A stretch of DNA of 48,725 nt, from the NCBI GenBank assembly GCA_947173485.1, contig CAMWFH010000021.1, forward strand, positions 1 to 48,725, given 5' to 3'. Made by a program: the position numbers and the translations under genes. The notes under the pieces were generated by a model that searched no databases, had not been told where the DNA came from, and saw only the letters and a program-made list of their open reading frames with translations. The stretch comes from an uncultured Clostridia bacterium (GTDB taxonomy: Bacteria > Bacillota > Clostridia > Oscillospirales > Oscillospiraceae). Below, in pieces: positions 30,271-38,260 of this stretch (within the stretch, counting starts at the first letter, position 1; each line of letters starts with the position of its first letter).

Positions 30271-32838
30271 TCAGCAGGTAGCGCCGCCCTTGACGCTCTT
30301 GTTCAAAATGGCGCTCTTGTCGATGGCCGCGTTGAGCAGCTTGTCGTTCACATAGTCGAAGCTCAGCCGGGCGATGGTGTCTGCGAAGCGCTCGCCGGTC
30401 TGGCCCTCGTCCCGGAAGAGGAGGATGGCCTTCTCCACCACGTCGATCAGCTCCTCCTCCGTGGTGAAGATGCGGGTGAGGGGCAGGCCGTGGGCGGTGC
30501 GCTTGCCCCAGCGGCCGCCGACGTAGACCCGGTAGCCGTCCTGGTGGTCCAAGGCGCCGAAGGGGCACTTATTGGCGCAGCGGCCGCAGTTGTTGCAGGC
30601 GGCGGGGTCGATATGGATCTTTCCCTCCACCACCTTGGCCACCTTGATGGGGCACCCGGCCTCCACCTGGCACTTGCCGCAGCCCCGGCACTTGCCAAAG
30701 TCCACCAGAGGCACCCGCTGGCCCACGATGCCCAGGTCGTTCAGGTCCGGCTTGACGCAGTTGTTGGGGCAGCCGCCTACGGCGATCTTGAACTTGTGGG
30801 GCAGGGTGATGCCGTGGTAGCCGATATAGAACTTCTCATGGAGCTTTTCACTGAGGCCGAAGCTGTCCAGCAGGCCATACTGGCAGGTGGTCCCCTTGCA
30901 GGACACCACGGGCCGGACCTTGGAGCCGGTGCCGCCGGTATCCAGGCCCCGCTCCTTCAGGAAGGCCATGCACTCGTCCAGCCGGTCGTACTTCACCCCC
31001 TGGATCTCCAGGGTCAGCCGGGTGGTCATGGTCACCTCGCCGGTGCCGAACTTCTCCGCCGCCTCGGCGATGGAGCGCTGCTCCTCCGCGGTGACCTTGC
31101 CGTTGCGGGTGATGACCCGGACGTTGAACACGTCGTCATACCGCTTGTCCTGCAAGCACCCCAGGCCCTTCACCCGCTTGATATCCTCGGGGGAGAGCTT
31201 GCCGGCGCGGGGGACCTTCACCTGGTTGACCCAGACGCCGCCCTCCAGCACCAAGGTGTTGGTATAGCCGTAAAATTTCAGCCGGTTCTGGAGGAAATAG
31301 CTCCGCTTGCCCTTGGCGCACACCAGCAGCAGCTTGGCGTCCTTGTCCAGCCCCTCGATGGGCCCGGTGACCTTGCCCAGGTCCACCCATCTCGCGCCGG
31401 GGATGCCCGCCTCCGGCTGGACATCGATCACGGTGTAGCCCTTGGCCCCGCCGGCGGCATACGCGGCGGGAGTGATGCTCTCCAGCTCGCCGGAGAGCTT
31501 GTTCTCCAGGATATAGCAGGCCTGGACGAAGGGATGGATGGCGGTGGAGAAGGGGGGCGCGTAGGCGAAGTCCATGGTGTCGAAGCTGTCCAGCCCGGCC
31601 TCCAGGGAGATGCCGGTGACGGCGATATCCACCATCTTATCCACCGCGCCGGCCCCCACCACCTGGATGCCCAGCAGCGCACGGCTCTTCCGGTCGGCGA
31701 TGAGCTTGGTGACGAAGGTGGAGGCGTCGGGGTAGTAGTGGGCCTTGTCGTCGGTGACGCAGGTGACAGCCACGGCATCGTACCCGGCGGACTTGGCCTG
31801 CTCCTCGGTGAGGCCGGTGCGCCCGGCGTTCAGGCCCTCCGCCAGCTTCACCACCCCGGTGCCCAGACAGCCGCTGTAGAGTGCGTCGCCCCCGGTCAGG
31901 TTCTTGGCCAGGCATCGGCCAGTCAGGTTGGCGGTGGAGCCCATGGCGGACCACTGGCCTTGGCCGGTGATGCGGTTTTTGACCTGGGCGCAGTCGCCCA
32001 CGGCGTAGATATCCGGCAGGTTGGTCCGCTGGTGGCCGTCCACCAGGAGAGTGCCCTTGTTCATCTCCAGCCCGGTGCCCTCCAGGAAAGCGGTGGCAGG
32101 GCGGACGCCGATGGCCAATACCACGATATCCCCCTGGAAGCTGCCCACGCTGGTCTGGATCCCGGTGGCCCGGCCCTCGCCGGTGACAGCCTGGAGGGCG
32201 GCCCCAGTGACGATGCGCATCCCCCGGCTCTGGAGCTGGCGGCGGATGTAGCCGGCCATGTCGGCATCGAAGAGGTTGGGCATCACCTGGCTGGCCATGT
32301 CCGCCACGGTGACAGTGAGCCCCTTCGCCATCAGGTTCTCCGCTATCTCCAGGCCGATGAAGCCGCCGCCCACCACGATGGCGGACCTGCATCCCCGCTC
32401 CTCCACATAGGCGCGGATGCTGCCGGCATCGTCCGGGGTGCGGACAGTGAACACGCCGGGCAGATCCGTCCCCGCCACAGGGGGGACGAAGGGCTCCGCG
32501 CCGGTGGCGAGGATGAGCTTGTCGTAGCCCTCCAACCTCTCCTCACCGGTCTCCAGGTCCCGGAAGGTGACGGCCTTGCCAGCCGGGTCCACCCGCAGCG
32601 CCTCCATGCCGGTGCGGACGGTCACACCGGTGAGGGCGGCGTATTTCTGGGGGGTGTTGACGATCAGCTCCTCCCGACTGGCGATGCTGCCGCCCACAAA
32701 GTAGGGCAGGCCGCAGCCGGCATAGGAGATGTCCTTCGACCGGGTGTACAGCGTGACGGACGCTCCCCGGTCCTGCCGCAGGAGCTTGGCCGCGGCCTTG
32801 GTGCCGGCGGCTACGCCGCCGATGACCATGATGCGCAT
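30271..32838 (-). CDS. CoA-disulfide reductase / rhodanese / sulfite-reductase-like / ferredoxin fusion
   Basis: An 855-residue multidomain redox protein. Residues 1-~450 are a pyridine nucleotide-disulfide oxidoreductase of the CoA-disulfide reductase/NADH oxidase group: FAD loop VIGGVAAGTKAAAK, single redox Cys42 in YAGCGLPYFVGG, NAD loop VVGGGFIGLEIAE (155-167) and AVGDCAQ. Residues ~460-545 are a rhodanese domain with active Cys507 in LLVCAKGKRS. Residues ~565-700 resemble AsrC/dissimilatory sulfite reductases, with CKGTTC (647-652) and CPNNC (690-694) as likely siroheme-[4Fe-4S] ligands. Residues ~712-765 hold two 4Fe-4S ferredoxin motifs (Cys 717/720/723/729 and 748/751/754/758). Plausibly it moves electrons from NAD(P)H to a sulfur substrate; the real reaction is unknown. 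It has its own strong promoter. Confidence 0.9.
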   Translation of the reverse strand: MRIMVIGGVAAGTKAAAKLLRQDRGASVTLYTRSKDISYAGCGLPYFVGGSIASREELIVNTPQKYAALTGVTVRTGMEALRVDPAGKAVTFRDLETGEERLEGYDKLILATGAEPFVPPVAGTDLPGVFTVRTPDDAGSIRAYVEERGCRSAIVVGGGFIGLEIAENLMAKGLTVTVADMASQVMPNLFDADMAGYIRRQLQSRGMRIVTGAALQAVTGEGRATGIQTSVGSFQGDIVVLAIGVRPATAFLEGTGLEMNKGTLLVDGHQRTNLPDIYAVGDCAQVKNRITGQGQWSAMGSTANLTGRCLAKNLTGGDALYSGCLGTGVVKLAEGLNAGRTGLTEEQAKSAGYDAVAVTCVTDDKAHYYPDASTFVTKLIADRKSRALLGIQVVGAGAVDKMVDIAVTGISLEAGLDSFDTMDFAYAPPFSTAIHPFVQACYILENKLSGELESITPAAYAAGGAKGYTVIDVQPEAGIPGARWVDLGKVTGPIEGLDKDAKLLLVCAKGKRSYFLQNRLKFYGYTNTLVLEGGVWVNQVKVPRAGKLSPEDIKRVKGLGCLQDKRYDDVFNVRVITRNGKVTAEEQRSIAEAAEKFGTGEVTMTTRLTLEIQGVKYDRLDECMAFLKERGLDTGGTGSKVRPVVSCKGTTCQYGLLDSFGLSEKLHEKFYIGYHGITLPHKFKIAVGGCPNNCVKPDLNDLGIVGQRVPLVDFGKCRGCGKCQVEAGCPIKVAKVVEGKIHIDPAACNNCGRCANKCPFGALDHQDGYRVYVGGRWGKRTAHGLPLTRIFTTEEELIDVVEKAILLFRDEGQTGERFADTIARLSFDYVNDKLLNAAIDKSAILNKSVKGGATC

Positions 32839-32892
32839 AGGTCTTCCACTCACTTTCCTATAAATAAAATTGGGCATGAAACTCTGTATTTT

Positions 32893-32921
32893 ATTATACT
32901 ATGGCAAAATGAAGCGGTCAA
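32893..32921 (-). promoter_or_regulatory. Strong sigma-A promoter of the redox fusion gene
   Basis: Minus-strand TTGACC (32921-32916) and perfect TATAAT (32898-32893) are 17 bp apart, about 55 bases before the ATG at 32838. It makes the fusion gene an independent transcript. Confidence 0.85.
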
Positions 32922-32937
32922 GGGCAGAAGAAAAAAT

Positions 32938-33282
32938 TCAGCCGGTCACTTTCCTCACCAGTTCGATCTTCCCCAGGATATGGCGGTTGAACGCCGCTAA
33001 GTCCTCCGCGGGGATCCAGTATTCCTGGTGGTAGGACCGGCCCACCGTCTGGACCGGATAGCGGGAGATGAAGGCATCGTCGATCTCGAAGCGGGTGACA
33101 TAGCCGGCAAAGCCGGAGCCCGGGTCCCGGGCGTTCCACCGGCTGGCGATCTCCAGGGCGTAGCGCTCGTTCAGGACGGGGTAGAAGATGGGCTGCTCCG
33201 GCAGGCGGGGCGGGAAAGCCGTCCAGCCGCTGGCCTGGAGCAGGTCATGCTCCTTCTGCCCCACGGGGCGGTATAGGACCAT
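32938..33282 (-). CDS. Small conserved protein (family often labelled ADP-ribosylation/crystallin J1)
   Basis: A protein of 114 residues, start chosen for AGGAGGG upstream. It matches my recollection of a widespread small family with RPVG...ASGWTAFPPRLPEQPIFYPVLNE (here in pieces) and FVTRFEIDD-like and EYWIPAEDL-like motifs, usually given the name ADP-ribosylation/crystallin J1 without experimental proof. It has no membrane segment. It lies 12 bases after the zinc-ribbon gene and is probably cotranscribed. A true ADP-ribosylglycohydrolase gene lies about 4 kb away, but a link is only conjecture. Confidence 0.65.
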   Translation of the reverse strand: MVLYRPVGQKEHDLLQASGWTAFPPRLPEQPIFYPVLNERYALEIASRWNARDPGSGFAGYVTRFEIDDAFISRYPVQTVGRSYHQEYWIPAEDLAAFNRHILGKIELVRKVTG

Positions 33283-33294
33283 CGGCGCGCCCTC

Positions 33295-33654
33295 CTACCA
33301 TCTCATGCTGCCCAGGAAGGACAGGGTAAAGAAGAAGATAAAGAGCAGCACGGAGGCCGCTGTCCGCAGGGCGAAGCCGATCAGCGCCCATTTCCCTAGG
33401 GACTTGGCCTGGATAGGGTACTGCTGGTACTTGAGCAGATAGACGATCGCCCCTATGGCGGGGATCAGGAAGGCGATGATATTGAGGCCGGTGTTGGGCT
33501 CGTCCGGGTAGGCGGGCGGCGGGGTGTAGGGCTGGCAGGGCTGGTAGGGAGGCGGTGGCGGCGGACTGTTGGGCCGGTCCACGGCGCAGCCGCAGTGGGG
33601 GCAGGCCGCTGCCTCGCTGGACAGCTCGTTCCCGCAGTAGACGCAGTAGGGCAT
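33295..33654 (-). CDS. Zinc-ribbon membrane protein
   Basis: A protein of 119 residues. The N terminus is a zinc ribbon (MPYCVYCGNELSSEAAACPHCGC) shown here by its CxxC pairs, then a Pro/Tyr-rich linker with PPPPPPYQP, and two hydrophobic segments (GLNIIAFLIPAIGAIVYLL and the C-terminal SVLLFIFFFTLSFLG). The AKSLGKWALIGF stretch between them is common in such small membrane proteins. The function is unknown. The start at 33654 has AAAGGAG upstream and drops a long upstream open frame that crosses palindromes. Confidence 0.8.
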   Translation of the reverse strand: MPYCVYCGNELSSEAAACPHCGCAVDRPNSPPPPPPYQPCQPYTPPPAYPDEPNTGLNIIAFLIPAIGAIVYLLKYQQYPIQAKSLGKWALIGFALRTAASVLLFIFFFTLSFLGSMRW

Positions 33655-33733
33655 AGTAGCAGCTCCTTTCCATTTTAGCAGGGCACAGCATTCCCCGGGA
33701 AAAGGGGGGCTGTACAGACTGGCTGGGGTCTGG

Positions 33734-33760
33734 TATAATAGCCGCAAAGCGGCTATTATA
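33734..33760. repeat. Perfect palindrome containing a TATAAT on each strand
   Basis: TATAATAGCCGC (33734-33745) and GCGGCTATTATA (33749-33760) pair over 12 bp around AAA. Each arm gives a -10-like TATAAT, one per strand, placed between the divergent zinc-ribbon and DUF4364 genes. On the plus strand TGTACA lies 17 bp upstream of TATAAT. It may be a divergent promoter, an operator, or a hairpin that blocks read-through. Confidence 0.65.
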
Positions 33761-33773
33761 CTCAAAATTTTAT

Positions 33774-33814
33774 GCCGTCTTGCTCCCCGGCTGCGCCGGG
33801 GACCGCAAGACATG
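33774..33814. repeat. GC-rich hairpin upstream of DUF4364 gene
   Basis: GTCTTGC plus TCCCCGGC pairs with GCCGGGGA plus GCAAGAC across a TGC loop, with a two-base bulge. It follows the palindrome at 33734 within 15 bases. In the 193 bases between the zinc-ribbon and DUF4364 starts nothing else is seen. Confidence 0.55.
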
Positions 33815-33847
33815 GTAGAATAGGGGAAAAGAAAAGGGGGCGTGGGG

Positions 33848-34372
33848 ATGACAGGTTTTGTCCGAGATGAACTGGAGGTCAAGTTCCTGATCTTATATAT
33901 CGCCGCCCGCCTGGTGGAGCCGGTGTCCTTTGCCGCTCTCCAGGAGCTGGCGATGTGCGACGAGGGGGTGGACTATTTCACCTTTGCCGGCTGTTTGGCG
34001 GACCTGGTGCGCACAGGGCACCTGACCGTGGACAAGGAGGGCTGCTACGCCGCCACTGACAAGGGCCGGGCCAACAGCGCCATTTGCGAGAGCGGTCTGG
34101 CCTACTCTGTGCGGCAGCGGGCGGAGAGCAGCGTATCCACCTATAACCAGAAACTGCGCCGGGCCGCCCTGGTCACGGCGGAGATCGCGCCCAGGGAGCA
34201 GGGGGGGTATACCCTGACCATGTCCCTCAGTGACGAGGAGGCCAACGTGATGCGGCTGGACCTGCTCATCACTAAGAAGGAGACCGCCCTGGCGCTGCAA
34301 AAGCAGTTTCGGGAGCAGGGGGAAAAGATCTATAGCCGGATCGTCCAGGCTCTTTTCGAGCCGCCGGCCTAG
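33848..34372 (+). CDS. DUF4364 family protein
   Basis: A protein of 174 residues matching the clostridial DUF4364 family: an N-terminal winged-helix-like part (VRDELEVKFLILYIAARL, EGVDYFTFAGCLADLV, TDKGRANSA) and a C-terminal beta-rich half with YTLTMSLSDEEANVMRLDL and a final helix. The winged-helix look suggests DNA binding, but no target is known. AAGGGGG lies seven bases before the ATG. It stands alone, converging on the next minus-strand pair with only five bases between stops. Confidence 0.82.
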   Translation: MTGFVRDELEVKFLILYIAARLVEPVSFAALQELAMCDEGVDYFTFAGCLADLVRTGHLTVDKEGCYAATDKGRANSAICESGLAYSVRQRAESSVSTYNQKLRRAALVTAEIAPREQGGYTLTMSLSDEEANVMRLDLLITKKETALALQKQFREQGEKIYSRIVQALFEPPA

Positions 34373-34377
34373 GCGGC

Positions 34378-34620
34378 TCACAGCTTATCCGCCAAAAGGT
34401 CGATCTGGTCCCGCAGGCGCTCCAGCTCCCGCTGGAGGGCGGGACGGTCGATATCATCGCCGTCCCTGGCGGCCTCCTGGGCCAGAGCGAGCATCTGGTC
34501 CAGGAGCGCGTTGATCTCCGCCAGATGTGTCCGGGCGGAGAGCAGGAGAGAGGAGAGGTCTATATTTTGATCGCCGCCGGTCTTTCTGTTGCCCGGCAGG
34601 CTGTCGTAAAGGTCGATCAT
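34378..34620 (-). CDS. Small coiled-coil protein
   Basis: An 80-residue, mostly helical, charged protein with heptad-like leucines (SLLLSARTHLAEINALLDQM and RELERLRDQIDLLADKL). Its ATG overlaps the stop of the gene upstream (ATGA), so it is almost certainly translated with it. I do not recognise a family. It may act as a partner of the larger protein or form homo-oligomers. Confidence 0.65.
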   Translation of the reverse strand: MIDLYDSLPGNRKTGGDQNIDLSSLLLSARTHLAEINALLDQMLALAQEAARDGDDIDRPALQRELERLRDQIDLLADKL

Positions 34621-36275
34621 ATCGTATGCTCCGTAAAAGAGATGGGAGTCGGCAGGATCCGGCAGTCGATGCCTCCCGCCGTCAGCGCCTCATAGAGGCG
34701 CAGGGCCTCTGGCCGGGTCAGGCCCGTCAAAGGGACGATCTCATAGTCCTTGACGCGGCCCTTGGCAGTGCAGATGGCCTCTGCGGCCTGCTCCACCGTC
34801 AGATGGCAGTTCTCTGCCAGCAGTAGGGGCAGGGCGGCCTGCCGGCGGGGGTCCTCCTTCAGCCAGATGGAGAAACGGGCCGTCAGCATCACCCGCTCCG
34901 GCCGGCCGGTCTCGTCCAGCCAGAACCGGGCCCACACCCGGTGGACCTCCAGCTCCACGCTGCCGTCCTCCAGCCGGCGGACCCGCTGGGGATAGCGGCG
35001 GGGGAACTCATCAAAGGTGCAGTCCTGGATATAGATGTGGGGGAGGAAGGGCCCCACGTCAAAGGCGTAGCTCTCCATGGACTGGTCCACCCAGCCCGCG
35101 TTGGTGAGCCTCAGGGCGTCCTTGCGGGCATCGAGCTTCTCCAGTGCCACGCCCCAGCCATCGATGGTGGCACCGTCGCCCTTGATATGGAGGGACCGGG
35201 GCAGGCGGCTGAGCAGCTGGTCCACAAAAGCCTGCTTTCGTCCGGGACCCTTCATATAGTGGTCGAAGGCCGCCTTGTAGCTGGCGATCTGCTCGGCGCT
35301 CTCCGGGAAGATCCATAGGACGTCCGGGTGGTCCAAGCAGTGGAAATTGGGCATCACCCGTACCACATCCAGCTCCCGTTTCCCTGGCAGAGAGATCTCC
35401 CACAGGCAGCAGTCCCGCCAGATCATGTCCAGCTGGCCGGTAGCCTTTCCGCACTTAGGGCAGACGCCGCTGTCCCCCTCATACCGGATGTAAAAATTGA
35501 ACGCGCCAGTGTCGTCCCCGTCTTGAGGTGGGAGGTAGGTGTGATAATAGTAGGTCCCGCCGAGATAGGCGGCAAAGCTCTCCAGCGTCACCTCCTCCGG
35601 CACGGGCCGGGGCGGGTCCTGCTTCTCGGCAAAGGCTTTGATATACTTGGGCGGGAACCGGTAGCCCTCCACATTTAAGAGCTTCGCTGCCTCCTCCAGG
35701 TACCAGGCCCAGAACTTCAGCTCCCGCACCGCCTGCTTGCCCTTGTCGCCGCCGGTATGGGCGTCCCGCCAGGCCATCGCGGCGTTTTTTGCCGTGTCCC
35801 AGTCGTAGCTGTCGATACTGGCATCGGTGACGCCGGCGCACCAGGGCTCCAGCAAGCCCTCGTCCTCCAGGGCCACCACCAGGGCTTTCCAGGCGGCGAT
35901 GGCGGCGGCAGTGGCGCTGTCGCAGCCCGCCTCGTCCACGATGGACATGAAGTCCTCGATCACACCGCTCCCGGCCTGGAGGTCTCCGGCGGAGAGTTTC
36001 CCATCCAGATAGGCCCGCGTCTGCCTGATGAGCTGCTGGGGCCGCTTGTCCTCGCTGTCGAAGGCGCACCAGATCCGCGTCACCTTTTTCGCGCAGGCCA
36101 GGGCCAGCTCGGCCCGCCTTTTCAGGGGCGGCGTGAGGGACCGGGGGACGCTGGAATCCTGCTCTCGGGGCTCCAAAGGGCCCAGGGCCTCCCACAGCCG
36201 CCGGCGGCTGGGCAGACAGAGGACGCCGGTGTCCGCCGCCTCCTGGGTGAGTTCCTGTAAAAGCTGCTCGTTCAT
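34617..36275 (-). CDS. Large protein with Imm5-like N-terminal domain
   Basis: A protein of 552 residues of unknown function. Residues ~50-210 resemble Imm5-type helical immunity proteins: RRAELALACAKKVTRIWCAF, KRPQQLIRQTRAYLDGKL, AAIAAWKALV and DWDTAKNAAMAWRDA. The middle has a possible zinc site (CPKCGK) and aromatic-rich beta segments; the C-terminal ~60 residues have an alpha/beta form like the L7/L12 C-terminal fold (ALRLYEALTAGGIDC). It reads from a strong promoter with AGGAGG before the ATG, and the 80-residue coiled-coil gene is coupled to its end. No toxin gene is adjacent. Confidence 0.6.
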   Translation of the reverse strand: MNEQLLQELTQEAADTGVLCLPSRRRLWEALGPLEPREQDSSVPRSLTPPLKRRAELALACAKKVTRIWCAFDSEDKRPQQLIRQTRAYLDGKLSAGDLQAGSGVIEDFMSIVDEAGCDSATAAAIAAWKALVVALEDEGLLEPWCAGVTDASIDSYDWDTAKNAAMAWRDAHTGGDKGKQAVRELKFWAWYLEEAAKLLNVEGYRFPPKYIKAFAEKQDPPRPVPEEVTLESFAAYLGGTYYYHTYLPPQDGDDTGAFNFYIRYEGDSGVCPKCGKATGQLDMIWRDCCLWEISLPGKRELDVVRVMPNFHCLDHPDVLWIFPESAEQIASYKAAFDHYMKGPGRKQAFVDQLLSRLPRSLHIKGDGATIDGWGVALEKLDARKDALRLTNAGWVDQSMESYAFDVGPFLPHIYIQDCTFDEFPRRYPQRVRRLEDGSVELEVHRVWARFWLDETGRPERVMLTARFSIWLKEDPRRQAALPLLLAENCHLTVEQAAEAICTAKGRVKDYEIVPLTGLTRPEALRLYEALTAGGIDCRILPTPISFTEHTI

Positions 36276-36304
36276 GGTGTGCCTCCTGTTGTCGGTATGG
36301 CTCT

Positions 36305-36333
36305 ATTATAAGGAGGTCTCCGGCATTTTGCAA
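36305..36333 (-). promoter_or_regulatory. Strong promoter of the Imm5-like gene
   Basis: Minus-strand TTGCAA (36333-36328) and perfect TATAAT (36310-36305) are 17 bp apart, about 30 bases before the ATG at 36275. Confidence 0.82.
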
Positions 36334-36416
36334 GTGTCGCTTGCTGGGCGACCATCTTTTCCCTGGGGTATGGTATCCTGTAGTCACGATAAAAAACACG
36401 ACAGGAGGATATCCCT

Positions 36417-37070
36417 ATGAAAAACGAGCGTACAGAGCTGGTCTTCATCCTGGACCGGAGCGGGTCCATGAGCGGCCTGGAGAGCGACACCATCGGCGGC
36501 TACAACTCCCTGCTGGAGAAGCAGAAGAAGGAGGAAGGGGAGGCCACCGTGACCACCGTCCTCTTCGATGACAAGTACGAGCTGCTCCACGACCGCATCG
36601 ACATCCGGGGCGTGTCCCCCATCACGGACCGGCAGTACTACGTCCGGGGCTCCACCGCCCTGCTGGACGCCATCGGCCAGACCATCCTGAAGATCGCCAA
36701 CGTCCAGCGCAGCACCGCGCCGGAGCTGCGGGCGGGCAAGGTGCTGTTCGTCATCACCACCGATGGCTACGAGAATGCCAGCCGGGAGTTCACCTACGAC
36801 AAGGTGAAGGCCATGGTGGAGGAGGAACGGGACAAGTACGGCTGGGAGTTCTTGTTCCTGGGGGCCAACATCGACGCCATCGCCGCGGCCCGGCAGTTCG
36901 GCATCGGGGCCGACCGGGCGGTGAGCTGCCATGCCGACAGCCAGGGCACACAGCTCAACTACCAGGTCCTCAGCGAGACGGCCAGCTGCTTCCGGGCCGG
37001 CGCGCCCATGCAGGCCGGCTGGAAAAGGAAGATCGAGCAGGATTTCAAGAGCCGGAAGTCCCGACGGTAA
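36417..37070 (+). CDS. VWA domain protein
   Basis: A cytosolic protein of 217 residues that is essentially one von Willebrand A domain. The metal-ion site is intact: DRSGSMSG (DxSxS) near residue 13, the Thr in GSTALLDAI and the Asp in ITTDGYENAS. The C terminus is basic (WKRKIEQDF, then SRKSRR). Such stand-alone VWA proteins often act with AAA ATPases or ADP-ribose-related genes; here an ADP-ribosylglycohydrolase gene follows 60 bases downstream on the same strand. AGGAGG lies before the ATG. Confidence 0.88.
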   Translation: MKNERTELVFILDRSGSMSGLESDTIGGYNSLLEKQKKEEGEATVTTVLFDDKYELLHDRIDIRGVSPITDRQYYVRGSTALLDAIGQTILKIANVQRSTAPELRAGKVLFVITTDGYENASREFTYDKVKAMVEEERDKYGWEFLFLGANIDAIAAARQFGIGADRAVSCHADSQGTQLNYQVLSETASCFRAGAPMQAGWKRKIEQDFKSRKSRR

Positions 37071-37130
37071 GAGGATGTAAAAAGCGACAAGAGAACGATA
37101 AGCGAACGAGCGGAAAAGGAGGCGGCTTTT

Positions 37131-38114
37131 ATGCGGGAACGTTTCAGAGGGTGCCTGTTGGGCGGCGCGGCGGGGGATGCCCTGGGGTATCCGGTGGAGT
37201 TCATGTCGGCCCGGCAGATCGAGAAGCGGTATGGGCAGGTGACGGACTACCTCCATGAGCCGGCGCTGGTCTCTGACGATACCCAGATGACCCTGTTCAC
37301 CGCCGAGGGGCTGCTGCTCGTCCCCGGTGCGCCCCTGACCGGCATCGCCCGGTGCTACCGGGACTGGCTGGATACCCAGGACCCCCGTCCGGGCTACCAG
37401 CCCTATGGCAGGCTCCACGCCATCCCAGCCCTTCACAGATGCCGGGCCCCAGGGACGACCTGCCTTGGCGCCCTGCGGTCAGGCCAAGTGGGCAGCATAG
37501 AGGCGCCGCTGAACGACAGCAAGGGCTGCGGCGGCGTGATGCGGGTGGCCCCGGTGGGGCTGTACTGTGCCAAACGGGGGACCATCAGGGAGGCGGGCCG
37601 ACTGGCAACAGAGGCCGCGGCATTGACCCACGGCCATGAGCTGGGCTACATCCCCGCCGCGGCCCTGGCCTGCATCGTCCACGCCGCCATCCGGCAGCCG
37701 GAGCGGGGCCTGCTCCGGGCGGTATGGGTGGCGCTGGCGGCAGTGGAGGAGCTGTTCCCCCAGGCGGCGCATCTGGGCGCGTTCCTGGCGCTGATGGACC
37801 GGGCTGTCGGCTTAGCCGCCGGTGATATGGGGGACCTGGAGGCGGTCAGCGCCTTGGGAGAGGGCTGGGTAGGGGACGAGGCCCTGGCCATCGCGGTCTA
37901 CTGCGCCCTCCGGCATGAGAACGACTTTGCCGGCGCTCTGACGGTGGCGGTCAGCCACAGCGGTGACAGCGACTCCACCGGCGCCGTCACCGGCAATATC
38001 CTAGGGGCCTATCTGGGGACGGCGGGCATCCCGCCCCGGTTCCTGGAGACGCTGGAGTTGCGGGACACGCTGGTGGAGATGGCGGACGCGCTGTATGACT
38101 ATGAGGATATATAA
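37131..38114 (+). CDS. ADP-ribosylglycohydrolase (DraG family)
   Basis: A protein of 327 residues with the DraG/ARH fold. The N-terminal FRGCLLGGAAGDALGYPVEF, the metal-binding SDDTQMT near residue 50, the Gly-rich KGCGGVMRVAP, and SHSGDSDSTGAVTGNILGA near the end (DxDST, second metal set) are all present. It would remove ADP-ribose from proteins or act on related N-glycosides. AAGGAGG lies before the ATG. It is probably in one transcript with the VWA gene and is followed by a hairpin. Confidence 0.92.
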   Translation: MRERFRGCLLGGAAGDALGYPVEFMSARQIEKRYGQVTDYLHEPALVSDDTQMTLFTAEGLLLVPGAPLTGIARCYRDWLDTQDPRPGYQPYGRLHAIPALHRCRAPGTTCLGALRSGQVGSIEAPLNDSKGCGGVMRVAPVGLYCAKRGTIREAGRLATEAAALTHGHELGYIPAAALACIVHAAIRQPERGLLRAVWVALAAVEELFPQAAHLGAFLALMDRAVGLAAGDMGDLEAVSALGEGWVGDEALAIAVYCALRHENDFAGALTVAVSHSGDSDSTGAVTGNILGAYLGTAGIPPRFLETLELRDTLVEMADALYDYEDI

Positions 38115-38141
38115 GAAGGATGCCTAGGCAGGCGCACAAAG

Positions 38142-38167
38142 AGGCCGGGAGCAGCCGCTCCCGGCCT
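38142..38167 (+). terminator. Probable terminator after the ADP-ribosylglycohydrolase gene
   Basis: AGGCCGGGAG (38142-38151) pairs with CTCCCGGCCT (38158-38167). The following bases are ATTCGG, so the T run is poor; it may be only a partial stop. Confidence 0.6.
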
Positions 38168-38206
38168 ATTCGGCTGTGCTGTTGCCACCCGCTGTGTTTT
38201 CGGATG

Positions 38207-38235
38207 TAGACATCAAGCAGAGATCCTGCTATAAT
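38207..38235 (+). promoter_or_regulatory. Sigma-A promoter of the Rpn-type gene
   Basis: TAGACA (38207-38212) and TATAAT (38230-38235) are 17 bp apart, 25 bases before the ATG. Confidence 0.78.
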
Positions 38236-38260
38236 GGGACCAACAGGGAGGGGGTATCCT

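Noticed and set aside
30035..30568. A 177-codon minus frame overlapping the 3' end of the redox gene
   Set aside because: Arg/Pro-rich out-of-frame translation of the ferredoxin region; it crosses two hairpins and a promoter.
30490..33000. An 836-codon plus-strand frame opposite the redox fusion
   Set aside because: Shadow of a gene with complete catalytic motifs; the translation is His/Val/Gly-rich with no domain.
33655..33882. Extension of the zinc-ribbon gene upstream
   Set aside because: It would run through two palindromes and a likely promoter; AAAGGAG marks the start at 33654 and the zinc ribbon begins there.
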